64,000 bases of DNA from Istiophorus platypterus (taxonomy: Eukaryota > Chordata > Actinopteri > Istiophoriformes > Istiophoridae), in NCBI GenBank assembly GCA_016859345.1, contig CM029121.1, forward strand, positions 27,043,027-27,107,026. Reading direction: 5' to 3'. The translations under genes and the position numbers were made by a program. The notes below the pieces were generated by a model. That model was not told the DNA's origin. It ran no database searches and was given only the letters and a program-made list of their open reading frames with translations. This document shows positions 36,377 through 47,252 of this stretch, piece after piece (positions within the stretch are counted from its first letter, which is position 1; the number at the start of each line of letters is the position of its first letter).

Positions 36377-39300
36377 ACATGTTTCAGAGTGGAGGCGTGA
36401 GGAGGAGCAGCGGATCGATTCGTCCCTGCGAGGAGCCGAGAGGAAGGCAGCGCTCTGCTCGCTGCTGGAGCAGGAGACTCAGCTCATCACCGCCATCGGG
36501 CGCCATCGCATCGCCGTCCAGGGCGACAGCTACGACAAAGCCGTCAGGAAGTTCCTCGACAAGGTCAGAGGTCGCAGCTCTTCCTCCTCCCCTCCCAACT
36601 CCCTCAGTTAGACCAAAAAGCAGTTAGATTTCCACTTCTAAATAATCTTGATGTCGGAGATAAGGCTGCAGGGAAAAAGTCATAGCAGTAGTAGTAGCAG
36701 TAGTAGTAGCAGTAGTAGCAGTGGTAGTAGCAATTGTAGCAGTAATTGTAGTAGTAGTACTGGTAGCAGCAGTAGTAGTAGTAGTAGCGGTACCAGTAGT
36801 AGTAGCATTGGTAGTGGTAGTGGTAGTAGCAGCAACAGCAGCAGCAGTAGTAGTAGTAGCAGTATTAAAAGTAGTAGCAGTAGTAGTAGTAGTAACAACA
36901 GCAGCATCATCATTTTTGTTGTCAGCACCATCAGCAGCACTAACACTCAGTGTGTTTCAGTCTGCGGCTCCTCATCGGTGGCGAGCAGCCGACGGCCGAC
37001 TGATCGAGATGGACAGTGAACACACCGTCAGAGCCAGAGAGCTGAGGGATCTGTACAACGACGTCAGCCTGCCTGCCACAGGCCAGGAGCAGAGGCTCCA
37101 AGTCCTGATGACGCTCAAACACACCATCAGGGTAACACACACGCAGACACACACACGGTCACACACACATGGACACACACACTGTCACACACACACACAC
37201 ACACATACACGCACACACAACAACAAAAACAATAGTATCCTAAAGTCTTATTTGATTATCACATGAAAAATCATAAGTGATTCTTTGTATTGGGTCTAAC
37301 TCTGTGTTGTGTTGTATGGTGGACAAGAACCACATTTCCTAGGATTACTGTTAAAACAGTTTAGAAAATGTAGCAAAAATAGGGAATATAACACCAAAAA
37401 TTTTAAGTGTCCTTCAAAATAAAAGGTTTTTCTTACTGCATAAAAATTTCAGAGGAATTTATAGCCCCCCCCCTTTTTTTATACAACACAATACAACAGT
37501 TTGTGTTTTATATGAGCAGTTACTGATGGTAGCATGATGGTCCATATCCTCGATGGGCAGGAGCACGAGTGTCAGCTGACCCGGGACATCGTGGACTTGA
37601 TCGACAGGGAAGTGGACCTGACGACCAGGGGGGTTAAGGCCGCCAATCTGGAGGGGCTGAGGAGGAGGATCTCCACTCTCTTCCTCCAGTACATCAAAAC
37701 ACCGGCGTTTAACCCTGGGATTGCCAAGCTGCTCAAGGTGAGCAGAGGTGAGATCGTGCTCTCAACACTTTTGGATATATTTAGATATAAATATCTCCAT
37801 ATAATCCACGGACCCCCCAGGTTCCCCAGAATCCCTCACAGCTGAGGGGCGACACCTTCCTCTGCCGTGGCTGTAATCGCTACCAGCGCACCGCCGACCT
37901 GAGCCCAGCCGCTGGCGCCCGTCTGGGCGGTCGGTGCCGGGACTGCGCCGGACTCGACAACGTGGCGAGATCCCGCAACGACTTCTCCTGCTACAAAAAC
38001 ATCCTGAGGAAGCTGAGGGCCGACGAGCAGCAGCTCAGCGAAGACGCTAAGATCCCCTTCCTGCTGCAGGTGACGCGCCGCCTGCCGCCAGTCAGTTTGT
38101 CCGTTTGTCGTTTTCCTGATCTCACGCGTTAATGTAGCTGCTACGAGCAGCTTTGTATGTTGTTTTTTTTTGTTCCCTGCACACTTTACTATGATATTTT
38201 TACAGCGTGGACACCCCGGCCCTGACAACCTCGTGCGTGTCTTCTCAGGTGGAAGACATCAGGTACCTGGTTGACATGGTCTGGGCGTCTCGCTCGGCCC
38301 TCCATGCTGGCGGCGACCTCTACAGCCTGGTGTTTGTCCGCTGGGAGCGTAGAAGGCACTGGAGCCCCTGGAACTGCATCCTCCTGTCAAAAGAAGAGAC
38401 CTCAGCCCACCTGGAGGTGCAGGACATCCACGAGGTCTGTCCGTGTCCACGTTTACACTCACCTCTCATCTACGTTTACACCTTAAACTGAATTAAACTG
38501 ACTTGTCACCTTAAAATAAATGCTCATAGATTTTGTTATAGGTCCCGATAATGAAAGTATTTGCCTTTCTCTGAGAAGAATCCAGTGATTTATCAAGGAA
38601 CTCAGGGACTTTTTCTTGCTTTTGACCAATAGAACCAGGGTCTAAATCTAGTCCCTGGGCCCCTTCAGAGCCATTATAAAGTACTTTTGGCAGAATGAGG
38701 CACAAACCTTAAGGTGTTACAGCCTGTGCTCATCATCATCATCCTTCACACCTTGAGAAAGCAGTGGTTGCCTCTAGTATCAGTAGTTCCTCATAGAGCT
38801 CCTGAATTTGATTAATCCTTGGTGGAAAGGTCCTGTTAGTCCCTGGTTCCTCTTGATTGAAATCAGGAAGAGGTTGTGATTTTCTAAGATGGTTCCTAGG
38901 CCCATGGAACAGTTCCTGCGTCACAATTAATACTCTATTCCCAGCTCCTGTTAATATTTAAAACAGTTTTAACCTCTAAAGCCTTTTGACAACAGAATAT
39001 TCAGAAGGACAGAATAAACTGTATTTTCAAACTTTTTTTCTTTCAGATTTTCAATGTTAGTTCCCAAGTTAAAGGATCAGTCTGGTTCATTCGTTAACTT
39101 GTAAGTTAATAGCTAAGTTAATGCCTGAGGTCTGGAAACACAGAGACAACACACAAAAAAGTCCAAAGGGATAAGAAGAAGAGCAGTCAGGTGCTGGTCA
39201 GTCTTTTTTAAGAACCTGGTTTAGTGCATGTGGGTTTTTTAAGGTTACAAGAGGACAGGGCCCTCCCTGAGACTAAAACCTGGAGGATCTGGTCTTTGAA

Positions 39301-39727
39301 AGGAAAGATTTTCTATTGATTCTCTAACAGATGCACTGGAAACGTTTTCTGTGAAAACTGACACCTTCTTCACACGTACGTCACTTTGTTTGCTGGAGGG
39401 TTTTTTTTTTTCTGTCCGTCTGATCAAACAGTAAAAGCAGCTGGTAAAAGTCATTACCAAGCTGACTCTTCATCCTGTGTGTGGGTGTGTATGTGTGTTG
39501 TGTGTGTGTGTATTTAGGCGTACGAGGCAACATTCATCCGCAGGATCGAACACAAACACACGCTGGCTCGACGCCACTTCAGCCAGATACCCATCATGGC
39601 CGAGTACCTGGACTCTCAGCCGGCTGCTGCCCTCGGCAACCCACTTGTCTCCAGGCCCGTCGCCATGGCGGCTAAGCACGCCACAACTAAGCATCCCACC
39701 GAGACCACGCAGGCCTCAGCTTATTAA
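26952..39727 (+). CDS. iqub: IQ motif and ubiquitin-like domain protein, complete, 14 exons, 790 aa
   Basis: Component of radial spoke 1 in motile cilia and sperm flagella. Coding exons: 26952-27105, 27553-27663, 27970-28062, 29304-29438, 30535-30702, 31727-31902, 34921-35076, 36046-36256, 36388-36563, 36961-37131, 37561-37737, 37821-38069, 38249-38434, 39518-39727. All are GT-AG and in phase; 790 aa compares with about 791 in human. Residues 1-119 are an acidic, low-complexity leader. About 120-200 is the ubiquitin-like fold (KVVLVPEGHVMTVAFAIGLS). An IQ-type calmodulin site opens exon 8 (VIRLQSFARRWLAQQAV), followed by a charged helix. Later blocks ERKAALCSLLEQETQLI and LTRDIVDLIDREVDL are family hallmarks. 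Exon 12 has a CxxC...CxxC zinc-ribbon-like pair (C591/C594 and C615/C618), also present in human IQUB. Exon 3 may start 9 nt later, as two in-frame AGs are present. The gene follows an RFX X-box. Confidence 0.96.
27100..27290 (+). repeat. Tandem repeat in iqub intron 1 that copies the splice donor
   Basis: The phrase CCCCAGGTGAGTCCA at the real exon 1 donor (27105/27106) recurs at 27203 and 27264, with a related CCCAGGTGAGG at 27121. The last two units share TATGACTCGGCTCAGTCAGG-like sequence and are about 61 bp apart. Confidence 0.85.
33337..33357. repeat. (TC)n microsatellite in iqub intron 6
   Basis: About ten CT units in the 3-kb intron 6. The rest of that intron (31903-34920) is AT-rich with no feature I can name. 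Confidence 0.9.
36322..36375. repeat. (GT)n microsatellite abutting the iqub exon 9 acceptor
   Basis: About 27 GT units in the 131-bp intron 8. The run ends 13 nt before the exon 9 boundary and replaces much of the usual pyrimidine tract; the acceptor itself is CATGTTTCAG. Confidence 0.92.
36678..36915. repeat. AGT/AGC triplet repeat in iqub intron 9
   Basis: Interrupted run of AGT and AGC triplets, about 240 bp, explaining the serine-rich, valine-rich and leucine-rich open frames there. Confidence 0.95.
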
Positions 39728-39810
39728 GAAACACCCTGTGGTTTTCTTTCATCTGCCACCGTTTCCTCTCTCCATATAACAGTCCATCACTATCTAGAAC
39801 ATAAATAGAA

Positions 39811-39816
39811 AATAAA
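39811..39816 (+). other. Polyadenylation signal of iqub
   Basis: AATAAA 84 nt past the iqub stop codon at 39725-39727. Confidence 0.75.
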
Positions 39817-40689
39817 CGCCACAATGCTTTCATTACTGCTTTTGTTTGGGGGCTTTTATGTTGTAATAGGGCACATATTGTTTTTTGGGCCCAGGATTTT
39901 GCCTCTGATAGAATTATAATGTTTACATAATCTTAAATAATCAAAAATATAACTTTTCCAGTTTTTATCCCCCAGGATACACTTTAAAAAATGTGTGAAA
40001 AAACAAGGGAGTAGAAGTTGGAAGCCCTTACAACTGAAGCCTAAACTAACTTAAAATTCAGTCAAATTTAACATAACAGTAAAATTTCCAAGCAAAACAA
40101 AATTTCAATTTTAGCTCATGATGATTTTCTGGCTGTGAAAAAATATTTGTATTTGTAAATATTTGTATCATTTTGTGCCCCTTGTCTGGGCAACGTATCC
40201 CTGGAGATACAGATATTTCAACTCAGTTTTATTTACTGCGGTTTAGCTAAAGGATAAATAATGGATTCAGTTAAACTATAATTATGTGCTTCAAGTCAGT
40301 TTTTACATTTCTTTTATATTCAACCAGCATCTTTCCTGAACCTTAACAAAGAGCTGAGTCCCCTGAAGTTACCATGAAATAAATGAAACTGAGAATATCA
40401 TAGTGAAAAGATGAGGGTACAGTATGTAACAGCAGGATGACACATGCTGTATATTACAATATATATATATATATGAATGATCATGAGTTAGTCTTCATTG
40501 TGAACTTTTCCCCAGTAATTAATTGTTTATAATATAATTCATAAATTATTAACTTTTTGTTAAAAGACAGAAAAAGGAAATACAGTTATTAACTAAAAAG
40601 TTTAATGACCTTTTAATATATATTTTTTTACATTTGAGTCTATTAATGCATCATTTAAATTAGAATTTAATTAGTTATTCAGAGGGGCA

Positions 40690-41480
40690 GAGAGTAGCTA
40701 ACTACATTTACTAGAGTACTGTACTTAAGGACACTTTTCAAGGTACCTGTACTTTACTCTGATTATTTCCATTCAATGTTGCGGTAGAGCAGGTAAAAGT
40801 TCTATCTGTTCTACCATGGAACAGTACTACTGAACTACAGTTCCTCCAGTTTACTGAGGCTCAAATTATCTAATATTTCACCAAAAAAACCTTCAACATT
40901 CCGAAAATAAGCAAACATTTTTGTATTTTGTATTATTTTCTAAACCCTTCATATTTATTGTAACATGTGATTCTTCAGAGGGACCGGACCTCCAATGGGA
41001 ACCTCTGGTCTAAAGGACTAATCCACCTAACTTTACACTGTATAAAGGCACTTTACAGTAGTGGCATCTCAAGCAGCATCAACAGTAAAATACTGCTAAA
41101 ACTAAAACATGACGATATTTAAGTTTCCTGTGCTGTATACATTTCTCTACTTTTACTCTAGCAGGACTGTAATTGTAGGCTGGGGGGGACTCTGCCACGG
41201 TGGTTGAGCAGGTTTTCTGCCCACCCCTGGGTTGGCGGTTTGATCCCCAGCCCCTCGAACCCAGATAAAGGGGATGCAGGGGTCAGGTAGTTCTGGTCCT
41301 GAGCCCGGACCCTCTGCCATATTGAATGTTACAAGGGCGATCTGCTTTGGTGACCCCTGACCGGAGAAGCCAAAAGAGGAAGAGAGAGAGGAAGGATTGT
41401 AAAGGCCAGACTTTCACTTTTAATGGATTATGTTAACATTGTGGTACTTTTACTTCAGATTCGAGAACTTTCTCCCACTG
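40690..41480 (+). repeat. Interspersed repeat, 'TACTTTTACTC' family, copy 2, interrupted
   Basis: Reads ACTAGAGTACTGTACTTAAG, then GTACTTTACTCTGATTATTT, and resumes after 41400 with GGTACTTTTACTTCAG. The same family is at 14040-14770 (minus) and 51345-51560 (plus). Another element at 41180-41400 sits inside it. Confidence 0.6.
41180..41400 (+). mobile_element. tRNA-like SINE nested in an older repeat
   Basis: Starts near GGTGGTTGAGCAGG (A-box-like) and has GGCGGTTTGATCCCCAGCCC, a B-box-like core one base off GGTTCGATCCC, about 35 nt on. It ends with GACCGGAGAAGCCAAAAGAG. The spacing is that of a tRNA-derived SINE head. Confidence 0.55.
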
Positions 41481-41564
41481 ATTATTTTCTAATCCAACTG
41501 TTTACTGATTGATTAAAACTGAAAAAAAAAATAAAATAGAAAAGTCTATCATTAATCATTGAAA

Positions 41565-42400
41565 TGTTCAATTCAATTCAATTCAATTCAATTTTATTTA
41601 AATAGCACCATATCATAATAGACATTATCTCAGGTCACTTTTCATATAGAGCAGGTCTGGACCAGACTCTCTATAATTACTATTATAGAGATACATTTCC
41701 CCCATGAGCAAGAACCTGGCAACAGCGGCAAATATGGGGGGGGGGGCATTGGGGGCAGGAGGGAGGAGAGAGAGCACAGCATAATAATGAGACTAATAAT
41801 AATAAAGCTAATAGTTAATAGTTATACTGATGGGGCTGATAATATTACTAATAGGACTAAATGAAATGGTAACAGTAGCAATCATGTTAATTAAAGCAGT
41901 GGGTGTTGATCAGGCTCATGGGGCAGTAGATGGTCTGAAGTCCTGGATCCAGACTCTGATCCAGACTCTGATCCAGATCGGTGCCGGGAGAGAGGAGGCA
42001 GCGGAGGAAAGAGGAGTCCGGTGCATCATGGGAAGTCCCCCAGCAGTCTGGGCCTATAGCGGCATAGCGAGGGGACGGCACCAGCTGATCCTGAGCCAGT
42101 TCCAACGGTAAGCTTAATCAAAAAGGAAGGTTTTAAGCCAACTCTTAAATGTGGAGAGGGTGTCTGCCCAACCCCCCCGACCCAAACTGGAAGATGGTTC
42201 CACAGCAGAGGAGCCTGATACCTGAAGGCTCTGCCTCATGTTCTACTTCTGGAGACTCTAGGAACCACAAGTAGGCCTGTGTTCTGAGTGTTCTTACTGG
42301 GGTAATAAGGTACTAAATGTTCAAGGAACCTTGATGAACCCCACAGTTGAAACTTTCCTATCTCAGCCCAAGTTAATCTACTGCCCCCCCCTCCAGAACA
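41565..42400 (+). repeat. Interspersed repeat common in percomorph genomes
   Basis: Opens with AATTC pentamers and TTTTATTTAAATAGCACCAT, then ATTATCTCAGGTCACTTTTC, CCCCCATGAGCAAGAACCTG, GGTGCCGGGAGAGAGGAGGC, GAGCCTGATACCTGAAGGCT. This phrase order is that of a widespread teleost repeat that I recognise but cannot class securely. Confidence 0.7.
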
Positions 42401-42801
42401 TTTCAGTGGAAAATAAATCTCCCTGCCTTTTGATAACCTGGGTCATTAGCCGGGGGTCAAGGGTCACAAGTGGAGCCAGTGACTCTTTAACAGCCCCCTC
42501 GGCACATTAAGATAAGGAGTTAAAGGATACCAGGTCTCCCGGGAACGACGTAAAGGAATTTACATTCCCCTTCTTTTTTTTCCTGTTTCACTGTGCTCTG
42601 CCCCCTCCTAGTTTATCTCTCTTCCTGTGACGTGTTGCGAGCAGTGAGGCCGTTAAAGGAGGCTCTGATAGCGGTGATGTATGCATATGCTCCCACACAC
42701 ACAGACAGAGCCGGAGGTGGCGGCGAGGTGGAGGTGGTGGTGGCGGCGAGGTGAGTCCTATCACTGTCATTATCAGGAGGTGATTCTCATTCTGTCTGTT
42801 G

Positions 42802-42843
42802 CCCCCCCCCCCCCCCACACACACACACACACACACACACACA
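42802..42843. repeat. C-run plus (CA)n microsatellite
   Basis: A run of about 14 C followed by about 13 CA units. Confidence 0.9.
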
Positions 42844-44399
42844 GTGTTATTTTCTTCATGATAACAGGTGTCGCGGCTTGCTTATGCATGTTCAATACAG
42901 ATTTTGTGTGATTTACGGAGCCTTCAACAAATTACGACGACACGGAGAGATTTCCTTTCTTTTTTTTTCTCTGATGATGATTTAAGCACAGCCCTCATTT
43001 CCTCACAGTCAAACGGTGTCTGAATACCTCAGCTGTAATTATGTGATGCACCTGGATCTTTTCTCCCTTTTTAATTTCAAACGCAGATCTGAAGGTCAGA
43101 AGAAATATCAGAAAGTTTTCTTGCTAATGTGAAATTATGGGAATAAATTTAAAAAGACATACATTGAAGAATGTAAACTAGGCCTGATATTTAGTTTATT
43201 TAGATGTTTCCAGCTTGTATCATATGCTATGACAATTGACTCCAATTTCCTTTCCTTTCTCAAATAGGGCAAAAGTCACTCCCTTTAAAAAAAAAATGAC
43301 AGTTTTAAATTTGCAGTTGTTTCTGGCAAATAACACGAGTTGTGATAAAGTGACTTTATATTATTCTTAAATTTCTTGTAAATTCGGCATAAAAATTCAG
43401 CCATTTTCAAAAGCATCCATCTTTAAAGTTTGATTCAGTCCAATCCAGTCGCAAATCTGTGGTGAAATGAACTCAAACGCGAGGCTGAGAAATACGAGGC
43501 TGCTGCAGCCAGCTGGCTCCTGAGGCAGCCGTGGTCACCCCTGAACAGCTTGGATGTAGTTGTGTAACGCAACAAGATGGAAACTATCTGAACTGAACTC
43601 ACTGAACTTTCGTTTATGAGGATGCAAGGGATTATAGCATGGTAAAAATTTAAAATATACAAATTTAACAAACAAAATCATGCAAATAATCATGTGTCAG
43701 AAAAAGAATATGACAGAAGGCAATTTTTTTGTATTTTTTTAATATAATAAGTTGTAAAAATTCAAATCCAATGAAAAGTAGCCTCTGATTTGTTTCTCTC
43801 TCATATTGTGAGAAAGTGAAAAAAGTCCCTTGACACTTTTAAAGTAACAATTTAAATTTAATTTTTTTGCAATTTTCTAGGCAAATGCAGTTTACATAAA
43901 TCTTCACCCTAATTCTTAATGTCTTCTTGAAAATTCAGTTAACCAAGTACATCAAAGTCAAAAATAAAATTAACATTAAAAATGAAAATGAAAATGAATT
44001 AAACACCAGTATCCATGATACATTAGCCTCCGAAGTAGCCCGAATGTTGTCTCAGTACTTAACCACAAAACTCCATTTAAAATTTTGACCGTTTTATCAC
44101 ACACTGACTACAACTTGCTATTTATTCCCCGTGACTTCTGATCAATTCGGTGTAGAAGTAGTTAACAATAGTGCACTAGTTTCACTTAGTTGAACGTAAA
44201 TGTCCATCTTCACTTTACCAACTGCTGCTGCTTCTGTTCTGTTTGTCACAGTAGGTTACATCCTTTATCTTTCACTGTAGAGTTTTCAGTCAAAAACAAC
44301 AAAATAACCCTCACTCATATCAACAATATACAAAATAGTTTTATATTTCCATAGTCCACATTTTTTATAATTTGAAGAAACTATCTAGTATCCTCTTTT

Positions 44400-44590
44400 A
44401 AGGTGTTTCTACCCGAGTCAGATGAGAAGATGGATATCAGCGCATCCAGTACAGAGGTGGGTCCAGGACGTGGTTAGCCTAGCTTAGCACAATCACTAGA
44501 AGTAGAGGGGAACTGCTAGAATAGCTCCATCAAAAGCAAAGAAATCCCCCCTCCAACAACTTCCTCCAAGCTCCCTGGAGTTCCTATGAG
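44400..44590. repeat. Fragment of a dispersed fish repeat
   Basis: GGTTAGCCTAGCTTAGCACA and TCCATCAAAAGCAAAGAAAT resemble the AGCTTAGC-rich repeat seen at 52770-52880 and 59540-59640. Recognised by phrase only. Confidence 0.4.
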
Positions 44591-44945
44591 ACTTTTTGAG
44601 GATGCCAACCCTTCACATTTAACCACTCACACTCAAATATTAACTCATTTATGGTGCCACAGAAGTGTTCTAGTAGATAAAAGTAGGAAATCCACTCATA
44701 TTGCCTCTTTAAAGCGCCATAAATTAAATGCTATGTGTCATTATCAACTCACCTTTGTGTTCATGCAGAGATAATCAGCGGTTAGTGCTCAGGAAAGCCA
44801 TCAACAGATATGGACACATAACCTCCGACCTCCAAGAGAAGAAGTCCGACCCTGACACTGCGTTCCAGTTTGCCCGAGTATAGGGAAGCCACTCAGCTGT
44901 TTTACAACAGGAGCCAGCAGGAGAGGAAAAAAAGAAAAAAGAAAA

Positions 44946-47203
44946 ATGCTGAAGAGGTTGAGCAGAGGGTTGTGGAACTATCGCAGCGTTGCCCTGGTCG
45001 TCCTCACGCCGCTGCTGCTGCTTCCTCTTCCAGCGGTTGTCAGGGGGAAGGTGAGCCTGCTTCGCATCGCAGTGACTGGACAAAGGGCACGATGATAAAA
45101 AAAAAAGTTTATGAATCAAAGTGAACTGAGCTGAAGGGGGAGAGAACTTTACTGCTCTGAAAAGATAGTGAAATGTGTTTCCCAACATGTTGGTAACACT
45201 GAGTTCACCGAGTTCGCATTTGCTGCCGTGTTCACTGTGGTATCACCTCTTCATTGCATCCATCACAGGAACAGCCTGTCAGTCAGGGATGAGGGAGGCG
45301 CTGTGTATTCCTCCTTTTTTTTTTTTTGTCAAAGCTGCACACCAGGGAAGAAAGTGGAATAGCTCGAGGCTAGAGAGCAATATATTTTTCTCAGGTGACT
45401 GGTGGAGACCAAACCAGAGCTAACAAGGGAGTGAACATCAGACTCACATCAATCATGAGTTCCCCCTCTACACCTGTGACCACCCATTCGTCCAAGGTTA
45501 CTGAAATAAAAACAACATACAACAAGAAATTTGCAAAATGAAATAAATAGAAAGGAAAATGGAACTTTGATGGGGAGAAATTAGTGTTTTTTTCAGTCTG
45601 TGTTCTGGAAGCAGCATCTAGTGGATATTAGAAGAACTGAAGCTACAGACATGAGCACCAACCCCAACTGATAAAAGCCTACACTTTTTTTTCTTCACAG
45701 TCTTACGTGACACACAAATGCAGCGTTACCTGTGTTCTTTTGTTGCCGTAGGAGGCGGAATGTGCGTTTGTGTTGCTGCTGATGGCGACGTACTGGGTGA
45801 CCGAGGTGATCCCTCTGTCCATGACCGCCATGCTCCCCGCCATCCTCTTCCCCGCCTTCGGCATCATGAAGACCTCGGCCGTGAGTCCTGAGGAATTTGT
45901 TCCTCTCCAACTTAAAGCAGATGTAGTCAATGTTTTTTATAACAGCAATGAATCAAATATTAGTGTGACAGTGTTGTGATGAACCTATGGAGAATTAAAA
46001 CCGAAATTCCCTTGGTTTTAAGGCTTTTGGCTTTATAGTCATTTACAACTTTATTCCAGTTTAGTCTGACTGCAGTTTTACTGTTCTGCTTTCACTCTCT
46101 CGGCTCTCATAAGGTTTTTTCTGGCCACAGCAAGCAGATGTTTTCAGATAAACATCTGTAAATAATAAAAAAAAAAAGCCACTGTCCACTAACCTGCTCT
46201 GCAGCAAACAGCAGCCAGACCCAGTCAGAGACCAGCTGGGGAACATAGTGGAGCATTTAGCAGCTAAAGAGCCTGAGGTTTCCCTCAAGTGCTTGTGGAG
46301 ACCAAAGATGGAGCTAAAAGAAGTGGGAGTACTGGACTTGATTAGATTTTAGTTATATTCTAATTACCGGGCTAAAACTGAAACTTTCTTTCTCCCATTA
46401 TTATCCTCTACCTGTGCAGTATTGCTCCCATATGACTCTGCCCCCCTCCCCCCACCCCCCCAGGTGGCAAAGGAGTACTTCAAGGATTTCCACTTCCTGC
46501 TGGTGGGCGTCACCTGCCTGGCCACGTCCATCGAGAAGTGGGGCCTCCACCGCAGGATTGCCCTGAGGCTGGTCACCATGGTGGGCGTCCACCCAGCATG
46601 GTGCGTGCTGCGTTTTATGGAGTAGATGTTACAGATTCATGGGTGTCCCTGCTCTGACCCCCGTGTCGCCTACCCCAGGTTGACGCTGGGCTTCATGTGC
46701 GGCTGCGCCTTCCTCTCCATGTGGGTCCAGAACACCTCGGCCGTCACCATGGTGATGCCCATCGCGGAGGCCGTCCTCCAGCAGATCGTGAGGGCGAACG
46801 AGGCGGAGGGCGGCAGGTGTGGCGGCGAGGACAACCCCGACTTCCAGCTGGACGGTACCCTGTTCTGCAGATCGCACACTGATTGAAGTCATAATTCACC
46901 AGTTTACCAAATTATACTTGATTCAGACAAAAGGTACCTGTACAGGTTCTTCTGTTTAATATAGTATAATATATGGTATATCTAATATATATTTGATATA
47001 ATTTAAAAGATACTGCTATCTATATAGATACTACTACTGCTACTGCTACTACTGCTACTACTACTACTGCTGTTACTAATACTACTACTACTACTACTAC
47101 AACTACTACTGCAACTACTGCTACTACTACTACTGCTGTTACTAATACTACTACTACTACTACTACAACTACTACTGCAACTACTGCTACTACTACTACG
47201 ACA

Positions 47204-47252
<49 letters not shown>

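Larger units (their letters stand above)
39830..44900. other. Repeat-rich intergenic spacer between iqub and slc13a1
   Basis: No gene found. It holds dispersed repeats (40690-41480, 41180-41400, 41565-42400, 44400-44590), a C-run/CA microsatellite (42802-42843) and AT-rich filler. The last few hundred bases should hold the slc13a1 promoter; no clear TATA box is seen there. Confidence 0.65.

Noticed and set aside
36648..37266. Serine-rich and valine-rich frames in the iqub intron 9 region
   Set aside because: They are readings of the AGT/AGC triplet array; only 36961-37131 is an exon there, in another frame.
41212..41262. tRNA gene suggested by the B-box-like GGTTTGATCCC
   Set aside because: No cloverleaf with paired acceptor stem could be drawn; better explained as a SINE head.
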